NCBI RefSeq assembly: GCF_021869535.1
Contig: NW_026262648.1
Coordinates: 1,612,001 to 1,676,000 of the forward strand
From: Mytilus californianus
Taxonomy: Eukaryota > Mollusca > Bivalvia > Mytilida > Mytilidae
Direction of reading: 5' to 3'
Length of the DNA stretch: 64,000 nucleotides
The number at the start of each line of letters is the position of its first letter. Positions within the stretch are counted from its first letter, which is position 1. This document shows positions 34,522 through 46,312 of the stretch, one piece after another. The notes under the pieces were generated by a model that was not told where the DNA came from, did no database searches, and worked only from the letters and a program-made list of their open reading frames with translations. Made by a program: the position numbers and the translations under genes.

Positions 34522-34800
34522 AATGCACTAGCATTGTCGAAAGGTATCATGCCATCCTACCTTTCGCAAAAATGTGCATTGATGATGAGACAGTATGTTA
34601 CTTCAAAGATTGTGAGATCAGCAAAGGAGCCTAAATCTCAAAGAACAATGTGTGACATGCTCGAGTGCAACAGACCAAGTAAAGACTCTTGGGTGCAGTG
34701 TAAAGTATGTGGCAAATGGCTACATTTCACTTGCGTCAATCTGAAAAGTGCATCGGACAGTGAATATCTTTGCATCATTTGTGATGCACAGTACCAATAA
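34522..34800 (+). CDS. Terminal exon: C-terminal tail with PHD-type zinc finger
   Basis: Acceptor TTCTATTATTTCAG. The exon encodes 92 residues and a TAA. It starts NALALSKGIMPSYLSQKCA, continuing the helical end of the protease, then a basic linker (KIVRSAKEPKSQR) and a zinc finger: C-x4-C (CDMLEC), C-x2-C (CKVC), GKWLHFTC giving H-x2-C, and a final C-x2-C (CIIC). This is the C4HC3 order of a PHD finger with the conserved Trp before His. Such fingers bind histone tails or other peptides. PHD fused behind a C48 protease is unusual among characterised SENPs and recalls proteins linked to transposons or domesticated from them. The exon itself is intact. Confidence 0.82.
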   Translation, partial: NALALSKGIMPSYLSQKCALMMRQYVTSKIVRSAKEPKSQRTMCDMLECNRPSKDSWVQCKVCGKWLHFTCVNLKSASDSEYLCIICDAQYQ

Positions 34801-34838
34801 AAAAATCAGATTGTTGAGGTAGCACTCCACAGTGTGCA

Positions 34839-34844
34839 ATAAAA
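34839..34844 (+). terminator. Polyadenylation signal AATAAA
   Basis: AATAAA 39 bp after the TAA of the PHD exon, consistent with the 3' end of the plus-strand gene. The inverted satellite array starts some 75 bp further on. Confidence 0.55.
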
Positions 34845-34916
34845 TTCATTTTTAGATAGCTGAAGATTAATTTGCCTGGTTTATATTAACATCAAGATTG
34901 TTTAATATATGGATGT

Positions 34917-37585
34917 GGTGGTTAGTCCTCATAAGATACTAACCTGTAGAACCTGGTCTGTGTCTGTGGTTTAAAGGGTCTTATTATCAGTCCGCTGTCA
35001 GAGGTCGCGTGTGACAACTATAGTATCAGGTTGTAGGGGTTAGTCTTCAAAAGATACTAACCTATAAAACCTGGTCTGTGTCTGTGGTCTTAAGGGTCTT
35101 ATATACAGTCCTCTGAGGTAGTATGTGACAACTATAGTACAAGGTTGTGGGGGTAAGTCCTCAGAAGATACTAACCTGTAAAACCTGGTCTGTGTCTGTG
35201 GTTTAAAGGGTCTTATAATCAGTCCTCTGTCAGAGGTCGCGTGTGACAACTATAGTTCCAGGTTGCGGGGTTTAGTCTTCATAAGATACTTACCTGTAAA
35301 ACCTGGTTTGTGTTTATGGTCTAAAGGGTCTTATAATCAGTCCTCTGATGTAGTAAGTGACATTTATAGTACCAGTTTGTGGAGGTTAGTCCTCATAAGA
35401 TACTTACCTGTAAAACCTGGCTTGGATCTGTGGTCTCAAGGGTTTTATAAACAGTCCTCTGTCAGAGGTCGCATGTGACAACTATAGTACCAGGTTGTGG
35501 TGGTTAGGCCTCAGAATATACCAACCTGTAAAACCTGGTCTGTGTCTGTGGTCTTATAATCAGTCTTCTGAGGTAGTATGTGACAACTATAGTACCAGGT
35601 TGTGGGGTAAGTCCTCAGAAGATATTAATCTGTAAAACCTTGTCTGTGTCTGTGGTCTAAAGGGTCTTATAATCAGTCCTCAGAGGTAGTATGTGACAAC
35701 TATAGTACCAGGTTATGGGGGTTAGTCCTCAGAAGATACTAACCTGTAAAACCTGGCTTGTGTCTGTGGATAAAAGGGTCTCATTATCAGTCCTCTGAGG
35801 TAGTACGTGAATACTGTAGTACAAGGTTGTGGAGGTTAGTTCTCAAAAGATACCAACCTGTAAAACCTGGTATATGTCTGTGACCTTAAGGGTCTTATAC
35901 ACAGTCCTCGGAGGTAGTGTGTGACAACTATAGTACCAGGTTGTGGTGGTTAGTCCTCGTAAGATACTAACCTGTAAAACCTGGCTTGTGTCTATGGCCT
36001 TAAGGGTCTTACATACAGTCCTCTGAGGTAGTATGTGACAACTATAGTACCAGGTTGTTAAGGTTAGTCCTCAAAGATACCAACCTGTAAAACCTGGTTG
36101 GGAGTCTATAATCCACAGTGGTCCAATTTGCAGTCCTCTGAGGTGTCAGACATCAGTCAGTTTCAGTTTCTACTAAATACCAGAGTAATGAGGTTAGTCC
36201 CCAGAAGATACCAACTTATTCAACGTGGTTGGTGTTTCCGGTTCAAAGGGTCCAAATGTGAGTTTTTTAGGGTATTTTGTGTCTACTAAAGTACCAGGTT
36301 ATGGTGGTTAGTCCTCAGAAGATACCAACCTGTTAGTCCTCAGAAGATACCAACCTGTAAAACCTGATCGATGCCTTTGTTCCAAATTGGCCAAATTGTC
36401 AGTCCTCTAATGTATTCTGTGTCTACAAAAGCACCAGGTTGTAGTGGTTAGTCCTCAGAAGATACCAACTTGTAAAAACTGGTTGGTTTCTCAGATACAA
36501 AGGGGTCCATTCTTAGTCCTCTAATGTGTCGGGTATTAGTTAGTTTGTTTCTACTTAATATGAAGTTGCTGAGGTTAGTCCTCAAAGATACACACCTGTA
36601 AAACCTGGTATGTGTCTATGGCCTTAAGGGTCTTATATACAGTCCTCTGAGGTAGTATGTGACAACTATAGTACCAGGTTGTGGGGGTTAGTCCTCATAA
36701 GATACTAACCTGTAAAACCTGGTCTGTGTCTGTGGTCTAAAGGGTCTTATATACAGTCATCTGAGGTAGAATGTGACAACTATAGTACCAGGTTGTTAGG
36801 GTTAGTCCTCATAAGATACTAACCTGTACAACCTGGTCTGTGTCTGTGGTCTAAAGGGTCTTATAATCAGTCTTCTGTCAGAGGTAGTATGTTATGTGAC
36901 AACTATAGTACCAGGTTGTGGGGGTTAGTCCTCATGAGATACTAACATGTAAAACCTGGCTTGTATCTGTGGCCTTAAGGGTCTTATATACAGTCCTTTG
37001 AGGTATTGTGTGACAACTATAGTACCAGGTTATGGGGGTTAGTCCTCAGAAAGTAACAAACTATAAAACCTGGTCTGTGTCTGTGCCCTAAAGGGTTTTA
37101 TATACAGTCCTCTGAGGTAGTATGTGACAACTATAGTACCAGGTTGTGGGGGTTAGTCCTCATGAGATACTAACCTGTAAAACCTGGTCTGTGTCTGTGG
37201 TCTAAAGGGTCTTATAATCAGTCCTCTGTCAGAGGTAGTATGTGACAACTATAGTACCAGGTTGTGGGGGTTAGTCCTCATGAGATACTAACCTGTAAAA
37301 CCTGGCTTGTATCTGTGGCCTTAAGGGTCTTATATACAGTCCTTTGATGTATTATGTGACAACTATAGTACCAGGTTATGGGGGTTAGTCCTCAGAAAGT
37401 AACAAACTATAAAACCTGGTCTGCGTCTGTGCCCTAAACGGTCTTATAAACAGTCCTGTGAAATAGAGTTTGACAACTATAGTACTAGGCTTTGGAGGTT
37501 AGTCCTCATAAGATACTAACCTGTAAAAAATGGCTGGTGTCTATGATACAAAGGGGTCCAATGTTTAGTCCTCTGAGGTGTCGGA
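34917..37585 (-). repeat. Diverged satellite array in inverted orientation (about 21 units)
   Basis: Units of about 120-127 bp carry GGTTAGTCCTCAGAAGATAC, TAACCTGTAAAACCTGGTCT, GTCTGTGGTCTAAAGGGTCT, CAGTCCTCTGAGGTAG and GTGACAACTATAGTACCAGG. Read in reverse they contain CAGGTTTTACAGGTTAGTAT followed by CTTCTGAGGACTAACC and AACCTGGTACTATAG, clearly the same family as the 26-32 kb satellite. Unit identity to those arrays is low outside this core, so the two arrays have evolved separately. Some units are shortened or duplicated (36100-36600). Confidence 0.92.
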
Positions 37586-37683
37586 CATAAGTTACTAGAC
37601 TACCCTTCAATTTCCTCTTTTATTTTTTTCAATCATCTTTCTACTCGTTTTTTAAACGATAATTTTTCGTTTTATTAAAAATA

Positions 37684-38275
37684 AATGGGGAGTGTGTCCA
37701 TGGGACACAGATGATGCCCCTGCTTGCATATAACTTAAAAAGAGACATAACTCAAGAACAGAAAAAGTGACACTATCCAAATGTGTACTTGATCTGAGTT
37801 TTGTGGTAATAAACATTGTGTATAAGTTTCATAACATTTGGTTAAAGCAAACTAAAGTTAAACATCGGAAACGAAAAATTCAGCAATTTTTCAATTTGTA
37901 AAGGGTCATAACTCTAGAACAGGAAAAGTGAGGCCACCAAAATTCAAACTTTATCAGTGTTTTTTGGGTAATAAGCATTGCACATAAGTTTCATAACATT
38001 TGGTTGAGGCAAACTTAAGTTAGAGAACGGAAACAAAAAATTCAGCAATTTTTCCATTTGTTAAGGAGCATAACTCTAGAATGGTATAAGTGACGCCACC
38101 AAAATTCAATTGTGATCTGTATTTTGTGGTAATACGGATTGTGTATAAGTTTTTTAACATTTGGTTGAGGCAAACTTAAGCTGGAGAACGGAAACCAATT
38201 TCGGGACGTACAGACGTACACACGGACAAGGGTAAAACTTAATGCCCCTTCCACTACGGCGGGGGCATAAAAACA
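37684..38275 (+). repeat. Bivalve dispersed element with three ~160-bp internal repeats
   Basis: Starts with 'tgtgtccatgggacacagat' and 'gatgcccctgc', and ends 'gccccttccactacggcggg' then GGGCATAAAA. Inside are three repeats beginning at about 37740, 37905 and 38068 with 'cataactctagaac', 'ccaccaaaattcaa' and 'tttcataacatttggttgag'. The 'acgtacagacgtacacacgg' stretch before the end is typical of this molluscan repeat type. The ends have a short ATGCCCC/GGGGCAT inverted match. Non-coding. Confidence 0.75.
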
Positions 38276-38492
38276 TGCATGAGTCACATTTCATTTAGTA
38301 ACCCGATGTTTTCATCACTTAATAACGATCACGTGATAACGATAATTGCTATCCTTTTCATTTTTATTATAACGTTCCGGAAAAAATGTCCCTAACGATA
38401 TTCACCAGAGTCTTAATTTAAAAATAGAAGGAATTCCGATCTAAAAATAGAAAATGAATGACCTGGCTACCGAGGTTGTTTTTTAGTCGCTT

Positions 38493-39822
38493 CCTTTTGT
38501 TTAGGCCGATTTACAGTTCAAAACAAAGAATTTGTATAAATGAGTTACAACTGCCTGAAGCACATTTATTAGGATTATTGATTTAAAGTTGAATTTTGAA
38601 ACAAACAAAAATGATCAAAATAAGTTTGAAGTTTACTTGTGCAAAGTGCAATTCATACCATTTGTGTTATCATGTGAAAACTGAGAACTTTCAAATTACA
38701 AAAAAAAAAGTATCAAGAAGAAAAAGAAAAAAAATTTTGATTGAGTTAAGCTATTTCAGTTGATATTTTATAGTATGTCTTTCTATGTTGTGATGTTACA
38801 CTATTGTTTCAGAAAAGGGTGAAGGTTTGGTACCATTAAAATGTTTAAACCCGTTGCATTTGTTTGCACCTGTCGTAAGTCAGGAATCTGATGTTCAATA
38901 GTTGTCGTTTGTTGATGTGGTTCATAAATTTTTCTCGTTTCTCGTTTTTTATATAGATTAGACCGTTGGTTTTCCCGTTTGAATGGTTTTACACTAGTAA
39001 TTTTTGGGGCCCTTTATAGCTTGCTGTTCGGTGTGAGTCAAGGCTCCGTGTTGAAGACCGTACTTTGACCTATAATGGTTTATTTTTATAAATTATGACT
39101 TGGATGGAGAGTTGTCTCATTGGCACTCATACCACATCTTCTTATATCTATTTTAAAATCAAATATAACCTAAATCTTTAGCTACATGTATTACGCTTAT
39201 CAAAAGTCAGATAACTGTATTCGCAGTTAGTAAGAATAGTCATTTCCAAAATACCGGTATATACAGGAAATTGAATTTACTTTTGAATTTCCTATAAAAA
39301 GCAATTCCTTTCCAAATTTAAAATTTAGTTAATTAAGTAGTATTTAATGTAAAGGGCTGGAATAAAATTGGCTGTGGAATACAATTTAGTTGTAACTCTG
39401 ATTTTGAATTTATCTAATTGAACTGTAGATAAACAAAAAGATAAGTCCTCACTAAAATATTACATAATTTACACTCATACTCACAATTAGGAAACTTATA
39501 CAATTTCTACAATTTCATTGTAACGTTGTGTCATCTAATGTCTAAAACACAATTTATTAAAATTTCGCAAATTAAAAGTAAGTCCTTACATCACTAAGAC
39601 CAATACATAAATGAAATGCATAAAAGGGAAGTCATACATTAATTATAACATTTCACGGACAATGAAACAAATTCTTGAATAAAACCAATCCAGAGATCAT
39701 TTGAGCCTTGAGCACTTTACAATATTCTAAGTTTGTAAGAGAATGATAATCCCTTTCATCATGATAAGTACTCGCTAACGCTCGTACTTAATCATGAAGA
39801 AAGGGATTATCATTCTCTTACA
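38493..39822 (+). repeat. Left arm of a 1.33-kb inverted duplication
   Basis: From 'ccttttgtttaggcc' to 'gattatcattctcttac' this matches, in reverse complement, 46232-47551. Shared parts include 'gcctgaagcacatttattag', a Penelope-like tail module (38863-39150), the terminus GAGCACTTTACAATATTCTA (about 39713-39732) and the hairpin at the inner end. The left arm lacks the outer TIR that the right copy has at 47645. Confidence 0.9.
39736..39822. repeat. Hairpin element (GTAAGAGAATGATAATCCC arms)
   Basis: Arms of about 37 bp (GTAAGAGAATGATAATCCCT and on through ATGATAAGTAC) are inverted with few mismatches around a CTAACG loop. The same palindrome occurs at 46228-46312. Confidence 0.9.
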
Positions 39823-39829
39823 TATACTA

Positions 39830-40225
39830 AGTACATGTATATGTAAATTTTGTGACGACTATTAAACCTAACGATAAGAATCAATTAATTAGCAATTTGT
39901 GATAGTAACCGGTAGCAAGTATTTTTAATGTACCATGATAACAAATCATTGCCCTCAGCTTTTTTATTTTCAATGTAGATAATTTTTTAATTACACCCAA
40001 TTTACAATAACCTTGACAAATCTCACTACTAGCCTTGTTTGTAGTCTGCTCGACTGTCTTCTCTACTACTTGATTGTCTATTATTGTCCTTTGTATCCCA
40101 ATGAATTCTTTAGAAAACTATTTAGTAACGCTTCGAATACCGGGAAATTAGTTTGTGTGGTGTATAAAGCTCATCAATTACTTGATTACTCTTTGTTGCC
40201 TAATCTCGTTTGCTAATGGATCACA
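39830..40225. other. Segment whose pieces recur inverted at three places
   Basis: Parts of 39990-40153 recur in reverse orientation at 48812-48890 (first part), 47648-47690 (middle) and 42617-42664 (last). This copy is contiguous, so it probably shows the state before insertions split the other one. No gene seen. Confidence 0.6.
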
Positions 40226-40229
40226 TGTA

Positions 40230-40690
40230 ACTCTGAAGACATGTTTGTTTCGCGTTGATTTTTTCGTTTGAATTGTTTCACATTTTGTCATGTCGGGGCC
40301 TTTAATAACTGACTACAGGGTATCGGGTTTGCTAATAATGTTGTAGGCCGCATGGTTACCTATAATAGCTGTAATCACCTTTATTTTGTCTCTGTATCTG
40401 AGGGGACGACCTCTTGATATTCTGAGGAGGGGGTGCAGAATTGTGAAAATTAATAGTCTGGCCTTGTTAGGACTTAAAAATAGATAACCTCGCCCAAACA
40501 GAATGAAAATGCACATTTTACCCAACACAATGCAGTAAATAAAAGTGTACAAAAGTAAAAGATAATGTTTGCACGTCTAAACCGTACAAAGTTGAAAATT
40601 AATTTCCCTCAGAAATAAATCCACCTTCCCCTAAAAATAGCAACTGGTTGTCCCCTCAGTTTTCTCATTGGCAATCATACCACTTCTCCT
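40230..40690 (+). repeat. Penelope-like tail module split by a MITE
   Basis: The left part contains 'catgtcggggcctttaataa' and 'ggttacctataatagctg', and the right part 'ttctcattggcaatcatacc'. Both match 52350-52490 in order, and the 262-bp element at 40398 separates them. Confidence 0.75.
40398..40659. mobile_element. 262-bp MITE with CTGAGGGGACGACC ends
   Basis: The ends CTGAGGGGACGACC and GGTTGTCCCCTCAG are inverted with one mismatch. It is nested in the tail module, so it is the younger insertion. A 79-codon minus-strand frame inside it is taken as chance. Confidence 0.72.
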
Positions 40691-40696
40691 TATTTT

Positions 40697-41523
40697 ATAT
40701 ATGTAGGACTCTGAACCGCGATGGCACTCCGAACCGCGATGGTCACGCTGAGGTGCAATGGTTTGACGCTGAAGTGCGTTTTTGATCACGCTGAAGTGCG
40801 ATGGTGGCATTGTTACGCTATTTTGTTGATAGCTACGCCGAAGTGCGATCGCGGTAACGCAGTAGTGCGATGGTCTACACAAACTACATTTGCAATGCTT
40901 TCCATGTCGATGTAGAAGTCAATGTGTATATTAAAGCAGTTTTTAAGGTTTTTAAGTTGATAAGGAGCTTATAAACTTTTAATACTACGGGAAACGGGGA
41001 GGATTGGTAGATAGTGGAAAGTCAACCTTCTGCAGTGATTTTTTTTCGATATCTACAAAAGGTTATGTTTAACGTACGATGGAGCGTGACATTCTCTAAA
41101 TACATACGGATCCGCAGACAGACTCTCTTCATTACAATATTACGGTAAACGAGGAACTCATGAGAGAAACAATGTTAAGATAAAATGATAATGCAGAATC
41201 ATGTCCACATGTAGAAAATCAAAGAGGACAATCTCGCATTTAGTATGCAACTGTAATTAAGGGCAGCCATAGACAAAAAGAATGTAAATTTATATACTTT
41301 ATTAAAAAGTCTACTTCTCATGATAATTGCACGTCTGTAGATTTTAAACTAGCAATCATGCGTCAAATAGACCATCGCACATCAGGGTACGGACCATCGC
41401 ATTTATGCGTAGACCATAGCACTTCAGCGTACGGACCATCACATTTCTGCGTAGACCATAGCACTTCAGCGTGACCAACGCACTTCAGCGTCCCCCATCG
41501 CACCTCCGAGTCCTACATATATG
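40697..41523. mobile_element. 827-bp element with terminal inverted, subterminally repeated ends
   Basis: The ends ATATATGTAGGACTCTGAAC and CGAGTCCTACATATAT are inverted. Just inside each end an 18-20 bp motif (ACGCTGAAGTGCGATGGT and variants) is repeated five or more times, direct on the left and inverted on the right. Clustered subterminal motifs are typical transposase-binding arrays of hAT- or En/Spm-like elements. No transposase is encoded. Confidence 0.78.
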
Positions 41524-42616
41524 TCTTTCAAAGAAACAATGCAACAAATTGAAATATATAAGAATACCATAATCGAAAGGACAAAGCTTATTCTGATCCA
41601 TGAAAGATACTACATTAAGTGCACTATGCAAAAACAGACGACAATGACGAATGACGGACGTGTACGGATAGATAATAAACTATATATGCTAATTTCACTT
41701 TATTTTGTATATGACCTTAATTTTGGCATAAAGATACTAGTATACAGACGTTCATAATGGACTAACATATTCTTTTCATCGATATGGAGTTTTCATCTAG
41801 AAATAGACTTTACGCACATTCAACAGTAGGGGAAAGGCTATAGAGGTACACAAATATGCTTCCAATGCCGCCCACACGGAAAACCTCCTTCATGGGCCAT
41901 TTGGAATAGAATATTTCAATATTTTAGGTGGACCTTCAAATGGATTTTATCTCGTTGACTTTTTTTCTAATGCTTAATATGAATTAGATTGATTTGGAAA
42001 ATATTGCTTACGTCCCGGGGACACTGTTGTCATGAAAAATTTTGGCTTTCACCACAGTAGATTCGCCGAAAATACCCTTATATTTATTTTGGGACACCGT
42101 CATAAAGATTTATCATATCAACCTCTATATCACACAGACTTGAATACATGTGAAGTATGTTTTAAAGTAATGAGACTATTTGCATAGTCATATGAATTAT
42201 GCACGTGAATTGACTGAGATGGCTATACTAGTATGTGACGGTCTAGAACAAGTTACAGCGTCCAAATCTATTTCTATATTTCGTGGATGTGGTTATTTGT
42301 AAAAAGACTTGCTGTACTTAGTATATTATACATATCCTTATAATCAATTCAATTAAATTTGTACATGTGATTATTTTGTGAAATTATTGATTATTGAGAA
42401 TAAAGATATAAAAAAATGTATTTTTCAGGGGAAAGGCGATGGTACAGAGATCTATTGAAAGTATAATAGGGAAAAGGAACTTCATATGATTGCTTATTTA
42501 TAAATCTGATATAAGGTGAATACTACTATGCCCCAACCAGTTAGAGAAAATAAAATTTAGTCAGAGGCTATTTATAATATAACAATGACTTATCAACTCA
42601 TTGACGAGTTTATACG
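41524..42616. other. No gene identified
   Basis: AT-rich sequence. A 78-codon plus-strand frame directly after the element (41521-41757) has no known domain. No repeat was recognised from 41760 to 42616. Confidence 0.4.
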
Positions 42617-42679
42617 GCCAAGCCAACTAATTTCCCGGTATTCGAAGCGTTACTAAATAGTTTTCTAAGTATGCCATAA

Positions 42680-43341
42680 GGTAGCAATAACAGTTAGGAA
42701 AAAATATTAAAATTTACCATCATAAATTTTACCATCCCCTTTCATTGCTTTCTTGCAAATAAAGCTTACTGTTTGTGTCATATATGTGCATATGTATGTA
42801 ATCAGAATCTTCCATAGATTTTATATCCAGTAGTTGAAATGGTAAAAAATAATTTCTTTTTGGTGAATCCATGGCAACAATCTGCATTTATTTGTTATAA
42901 AATATTGCAAAAAGGGGGGGAAAGATGTCGCATATTTTCCCAAAATTGGGCCACAAGTAGAATTTCAATCGCTTGGAGTAGTACCTTTCCTGAAACTGTT
43001 TACATATATCTATCAAGAAATCCAATAAAAATCATATGTCTTTCATCTCATTTTTTTGTAAAATTGCGTCAAAAACTTCGTGTAGAAAAAAAGTGTTTGT
43101 AAACATTACATTACTTTCTGGACCTATGGCCGGTCTAACTATGAAAATACGGAGAGTCAAACAGAAAATAGCCCATAAAACATGAAAAAAATAATCTTTA
43201 TGTTCTAATAAACCATCTTTGAAGGCTAAATTAGTACTCAGCTGTCTAAAAATGAAATTTTATTGCACAATAACTTTCATATTTGAAAAAATCCACCGGG
43301 GCCAAAATGCGAAACCAAACTCCTAACTGTGTATTGCTACC
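42680..43341. mobile_element. 662-bp MITE-like element, copy 1
   Basis: The ends GGTAGCAATAACAGTTAGGA and TCCTAACTGTGTATTGCTAC plus C are inverted. Copy 2 at 45566-46227 has the same length and is nearly identical. The flanks end TAA on the left and start TTA on the right, in keeping with a PIF/Harbinger-like TWA target. Both copies keep an 87-codon frame (42839-43102 here) with no known domain. Confidence 0.8.
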
Positions 43342-45560
43342 TTAATAGTAAATATTTTTTTCAAAGTCTCCCATTTAATTAATTTTCTGTGTTCTTCTAG
43401 CTAATACGAGTAAAATGGCCCCTTATTTTTGAAAATTGGTTGAGTAATGAATATTTGATGAAGGTTAGCATTTGACACTGAAACATGACAAAAACTGATT
43501 TAAAGAAAGAAGCCAAGTTAAAGTGTAAAATTTCATTTCTACCTCAATTTTTGGTAAAATCTTAAAAACTATACCTCTTTTATCAGTTTTTTAATGTTGA
43601 AAATCTTAATAAGATCTCTGATGATGCAAAATTGTACAAAATTTAGCAATTTTTAGCATGAAAATGTTAATCTTTATGTTTATTGCATACCAAAGACTTG
43701 ATTAAAAAACTTGGTAAAAGGGAATCAGTTTCTTACAGCTGAATCAACTATGCATTTAATATATGTCAAAATGTAGCATGAAATCTTGATAAAAATGATA
43801 ATTTGATATATTTGCAAGAAAAAATACAAAGCGTTCAATACTTAGGCTACTACATACAGCGCAATCCTTCAGGAGCAAGGGTTAAGCCAATAGAGTACAA
43901 ATTTAAGCCTTGTGTCAAAATGTCTAATTTTGGTGGCTAAGGACTGTAAACAATAAAATTTACATATATTGCCGTTCTCAAACTCTTAATCCGCTCAGAA
44001 GTTGATTTAGAATCTAAATATCAATAGATTTGTGGTTTGAAAAGTCTTTAATTGTACAATTCTGAGCTTTGTAAGTATGCCTTAATAGTAAATATTTTTT
44101 TCAAAGTCTCCCATTTAATTAATTTTCTGTGTTCTTCTAGCTAATACGAGTAAAATGGCCCCTTATTTTTGAAAATTGGTTGAGTAATGAATATTTTATG
44201 AAGGTTAGCATTTGACACTGAAACATGACAAAAACTGATTTAAAGAAAGAAGCCAAGTTAAAGTGTAAAATCTCATTTCTACCTCAATTTGTTGTAAAAT
44301 CTTAAAAACTATACCTCTTTTATCAGTTTTTTAATGTTGAAAATCTTAATAAGATCTCTGATGATGCAAAATTGTACAAAATTTAGCAATTTTTAGCATG
44401 AAAATGTTAATCTTTATGTTTATTGCATACCAAAGACTTGATTAAAAAACTTGGTAAAAGGGAATCAGTTTCTTACAGCTGAATCAACTATACATTTAAT
44501 ATATGTCAAAATGTAGCATGAAATCTTGATAAAAATGATAATTTGATATATTCGCAAGAAAAAATACAAAGCGTTCAATACTTAGGCTACTACATACAGC
44601 GCAATCCTTCAGGAGCAAGGGTTAAGCCAATAGAGTACAAATTTAAGCCTTGTGTCAAAATGTCTAATTTTGGTGGCTAAGGACTGTAAACAATAAAATT
44701 TACATATATTGCCGTTCTCAAACTCTTAATCCGCTCAGAAGTTGATTTAGAATCTAAATATCAATAGATTTGTGGTTTGAAAAGTCTTTAATTGTACAAT
44801 TCTGAGCTTTGTAAGTATGCCTTAATAGTAAATATTTTTTTCAAAGTCTCCCATTTAATTAATTGTCTGTGTTCTTCTAGCTAATACGAGTAAAATGGCC
44901 CCTTATTTTTGAAAATTGGTTGAGTAATGAATATTTTATGAAGGTTAGCATTTGACACTGAAACATGACAAAAACTGATTTAAAGAAAGAAGCCAAGTTA
45001 AAGTGTAAAATCTCATTTCTACCTCAATTTGTTGTAAAATCTTAAAAACTATACCTCTTTTATCAGTTTTTTAATGTTGAAAATCTTAATAAGATCTCTG
45101 ATGATGCAAAATTGTACAAAATTTAGCAATTTTTAGCATGAAAATGTTAATCTTTATGTTTATTGCATACCAAAGACTTGATTAAAAAACTTGGTAAAAG
45201 GGAATCAGTTTCTTACAGCTGAATCAACTATACATTTAATATATGTCAAAATGTAGCATGAAATCTTGATAAAAATGATAATTTGATATATTCGCAAGAA
45301 AAAATACAAAGCGTTCAATACTTAGGCTACTACATACAGCGCAATCCTTCAGGAGCAAGGGTTAAGCCAATAGAGTACAAATTTAAGCCTTGTGTCAAAA
45401 TGTCTAATTTTCGTTGCTAAGGACTGTAAACAATAAAATTTACATATATTGCCATTCTCAAACACTTAATCCGCTCAGAAGTTGATTTAGAATCTAAATA
45501 TCAATAGATTTGTGGTTTGAAAAGTCTTTAATTGTACAATTCTGAGCGTTGTAAGTATGC
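43341..45560 (+). repeat. Three tandem units of 740 bp
   Basis: Unit starts CTTAATAGTAAATATTTTTT fall at 43341, 44081 and 44821, exactly 740 bp apart, and the third ends at 45560. Units differ by only a few bases (for example GGTGGC against CGTTGC near the end of the third). No coding frame of note. The 662-bp element flanks both sides. Confidence 0.96.
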
Positions 45561-45565
45561 CATAA

Positions 45566-46227
45566 GGTAGCAATAAACAGTTAGGAAAAAATATTAAAAT
45601 TTACCATCATAAATTTTACCATCCCCTTTTCATTGCTTTCTTGCAAATAAAGCTTACTGTTTGTGTCATATATGTGCATATGTATGTAATCAGAATCTTC
45701 CATAGATTTTATATCCAGTAGTTGAAATGGTAAAATATAATTTCTTTTTGGTGTATCCATGGCAACAATCTGCATTTATTTGTTATAAAATATTGCAAAA
45801 AGGGGGGAAAAGATGTCGCATATTTTCCCAAAATTTGGCCACAAGTAGAATTTCAATCGCTTGGAGTAGTACCTTTCCTGAAACTGTTTACATATATCTA
45901 TCAAGAAATCCAATAAAAATCATATGTCTTTCATCTCATTTTTTTGTAAAATTGCGTCAAAAACTTCGTGTAGAAAAAAAGTGTTTGTAAACATTACATT
46001 ACTTTCTGGACCTATGGCCGGTCTAACTATGAAAATACGGAGAGTCAAACAGAAAATAGCCCATAAAACATGTAAAAAATAATCTTTATGTTCTAATAAA
46101 CCATCTTTGAAGGCTAAATTAGTACTCAGCTGTCTAAAAATGAATTTTATTGCACAATAACTTTCAAATTTGAAAAATCCACCGGGGCCAAAATGCGAAA
46201 CCAAACTCCTAACTGTGTATTGCTACC
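45566..46227. mobile_element. 662-bp MITE-like element, copy 2
   Basis: Same ends and length as copy 1. Flanked by TAA on both sides (CATAA before GGTAGC, TAAGAG after CTACC), which supports a 3-bp target duplication. The 87-codon frame is at 45727-45990, with three residue changes from copy 1. Confidence 0.82.
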
Positions 46228-46312
46228 TAAGAGAATGATAATTCCTTTCTTCATGATTAAGTACGAGCGTTAGCGAGTACTTATCATGATGAAAGGGATT
46301 ATCATTCTCTTA
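46228..46312. repeat. Hairpin element, second copy
   Basis: Reverse-orientation copy of the palindrome at 39736-39822, with AATTCC instead of AATCCC in one arm. Confidence 0.9.

Noticed and set aside
42839-45990. 87-codon frame present in both 662-bp elements
   Set aside because: Conservation follows from the near-identity of the two element copies. No domain, so not called as a gene.
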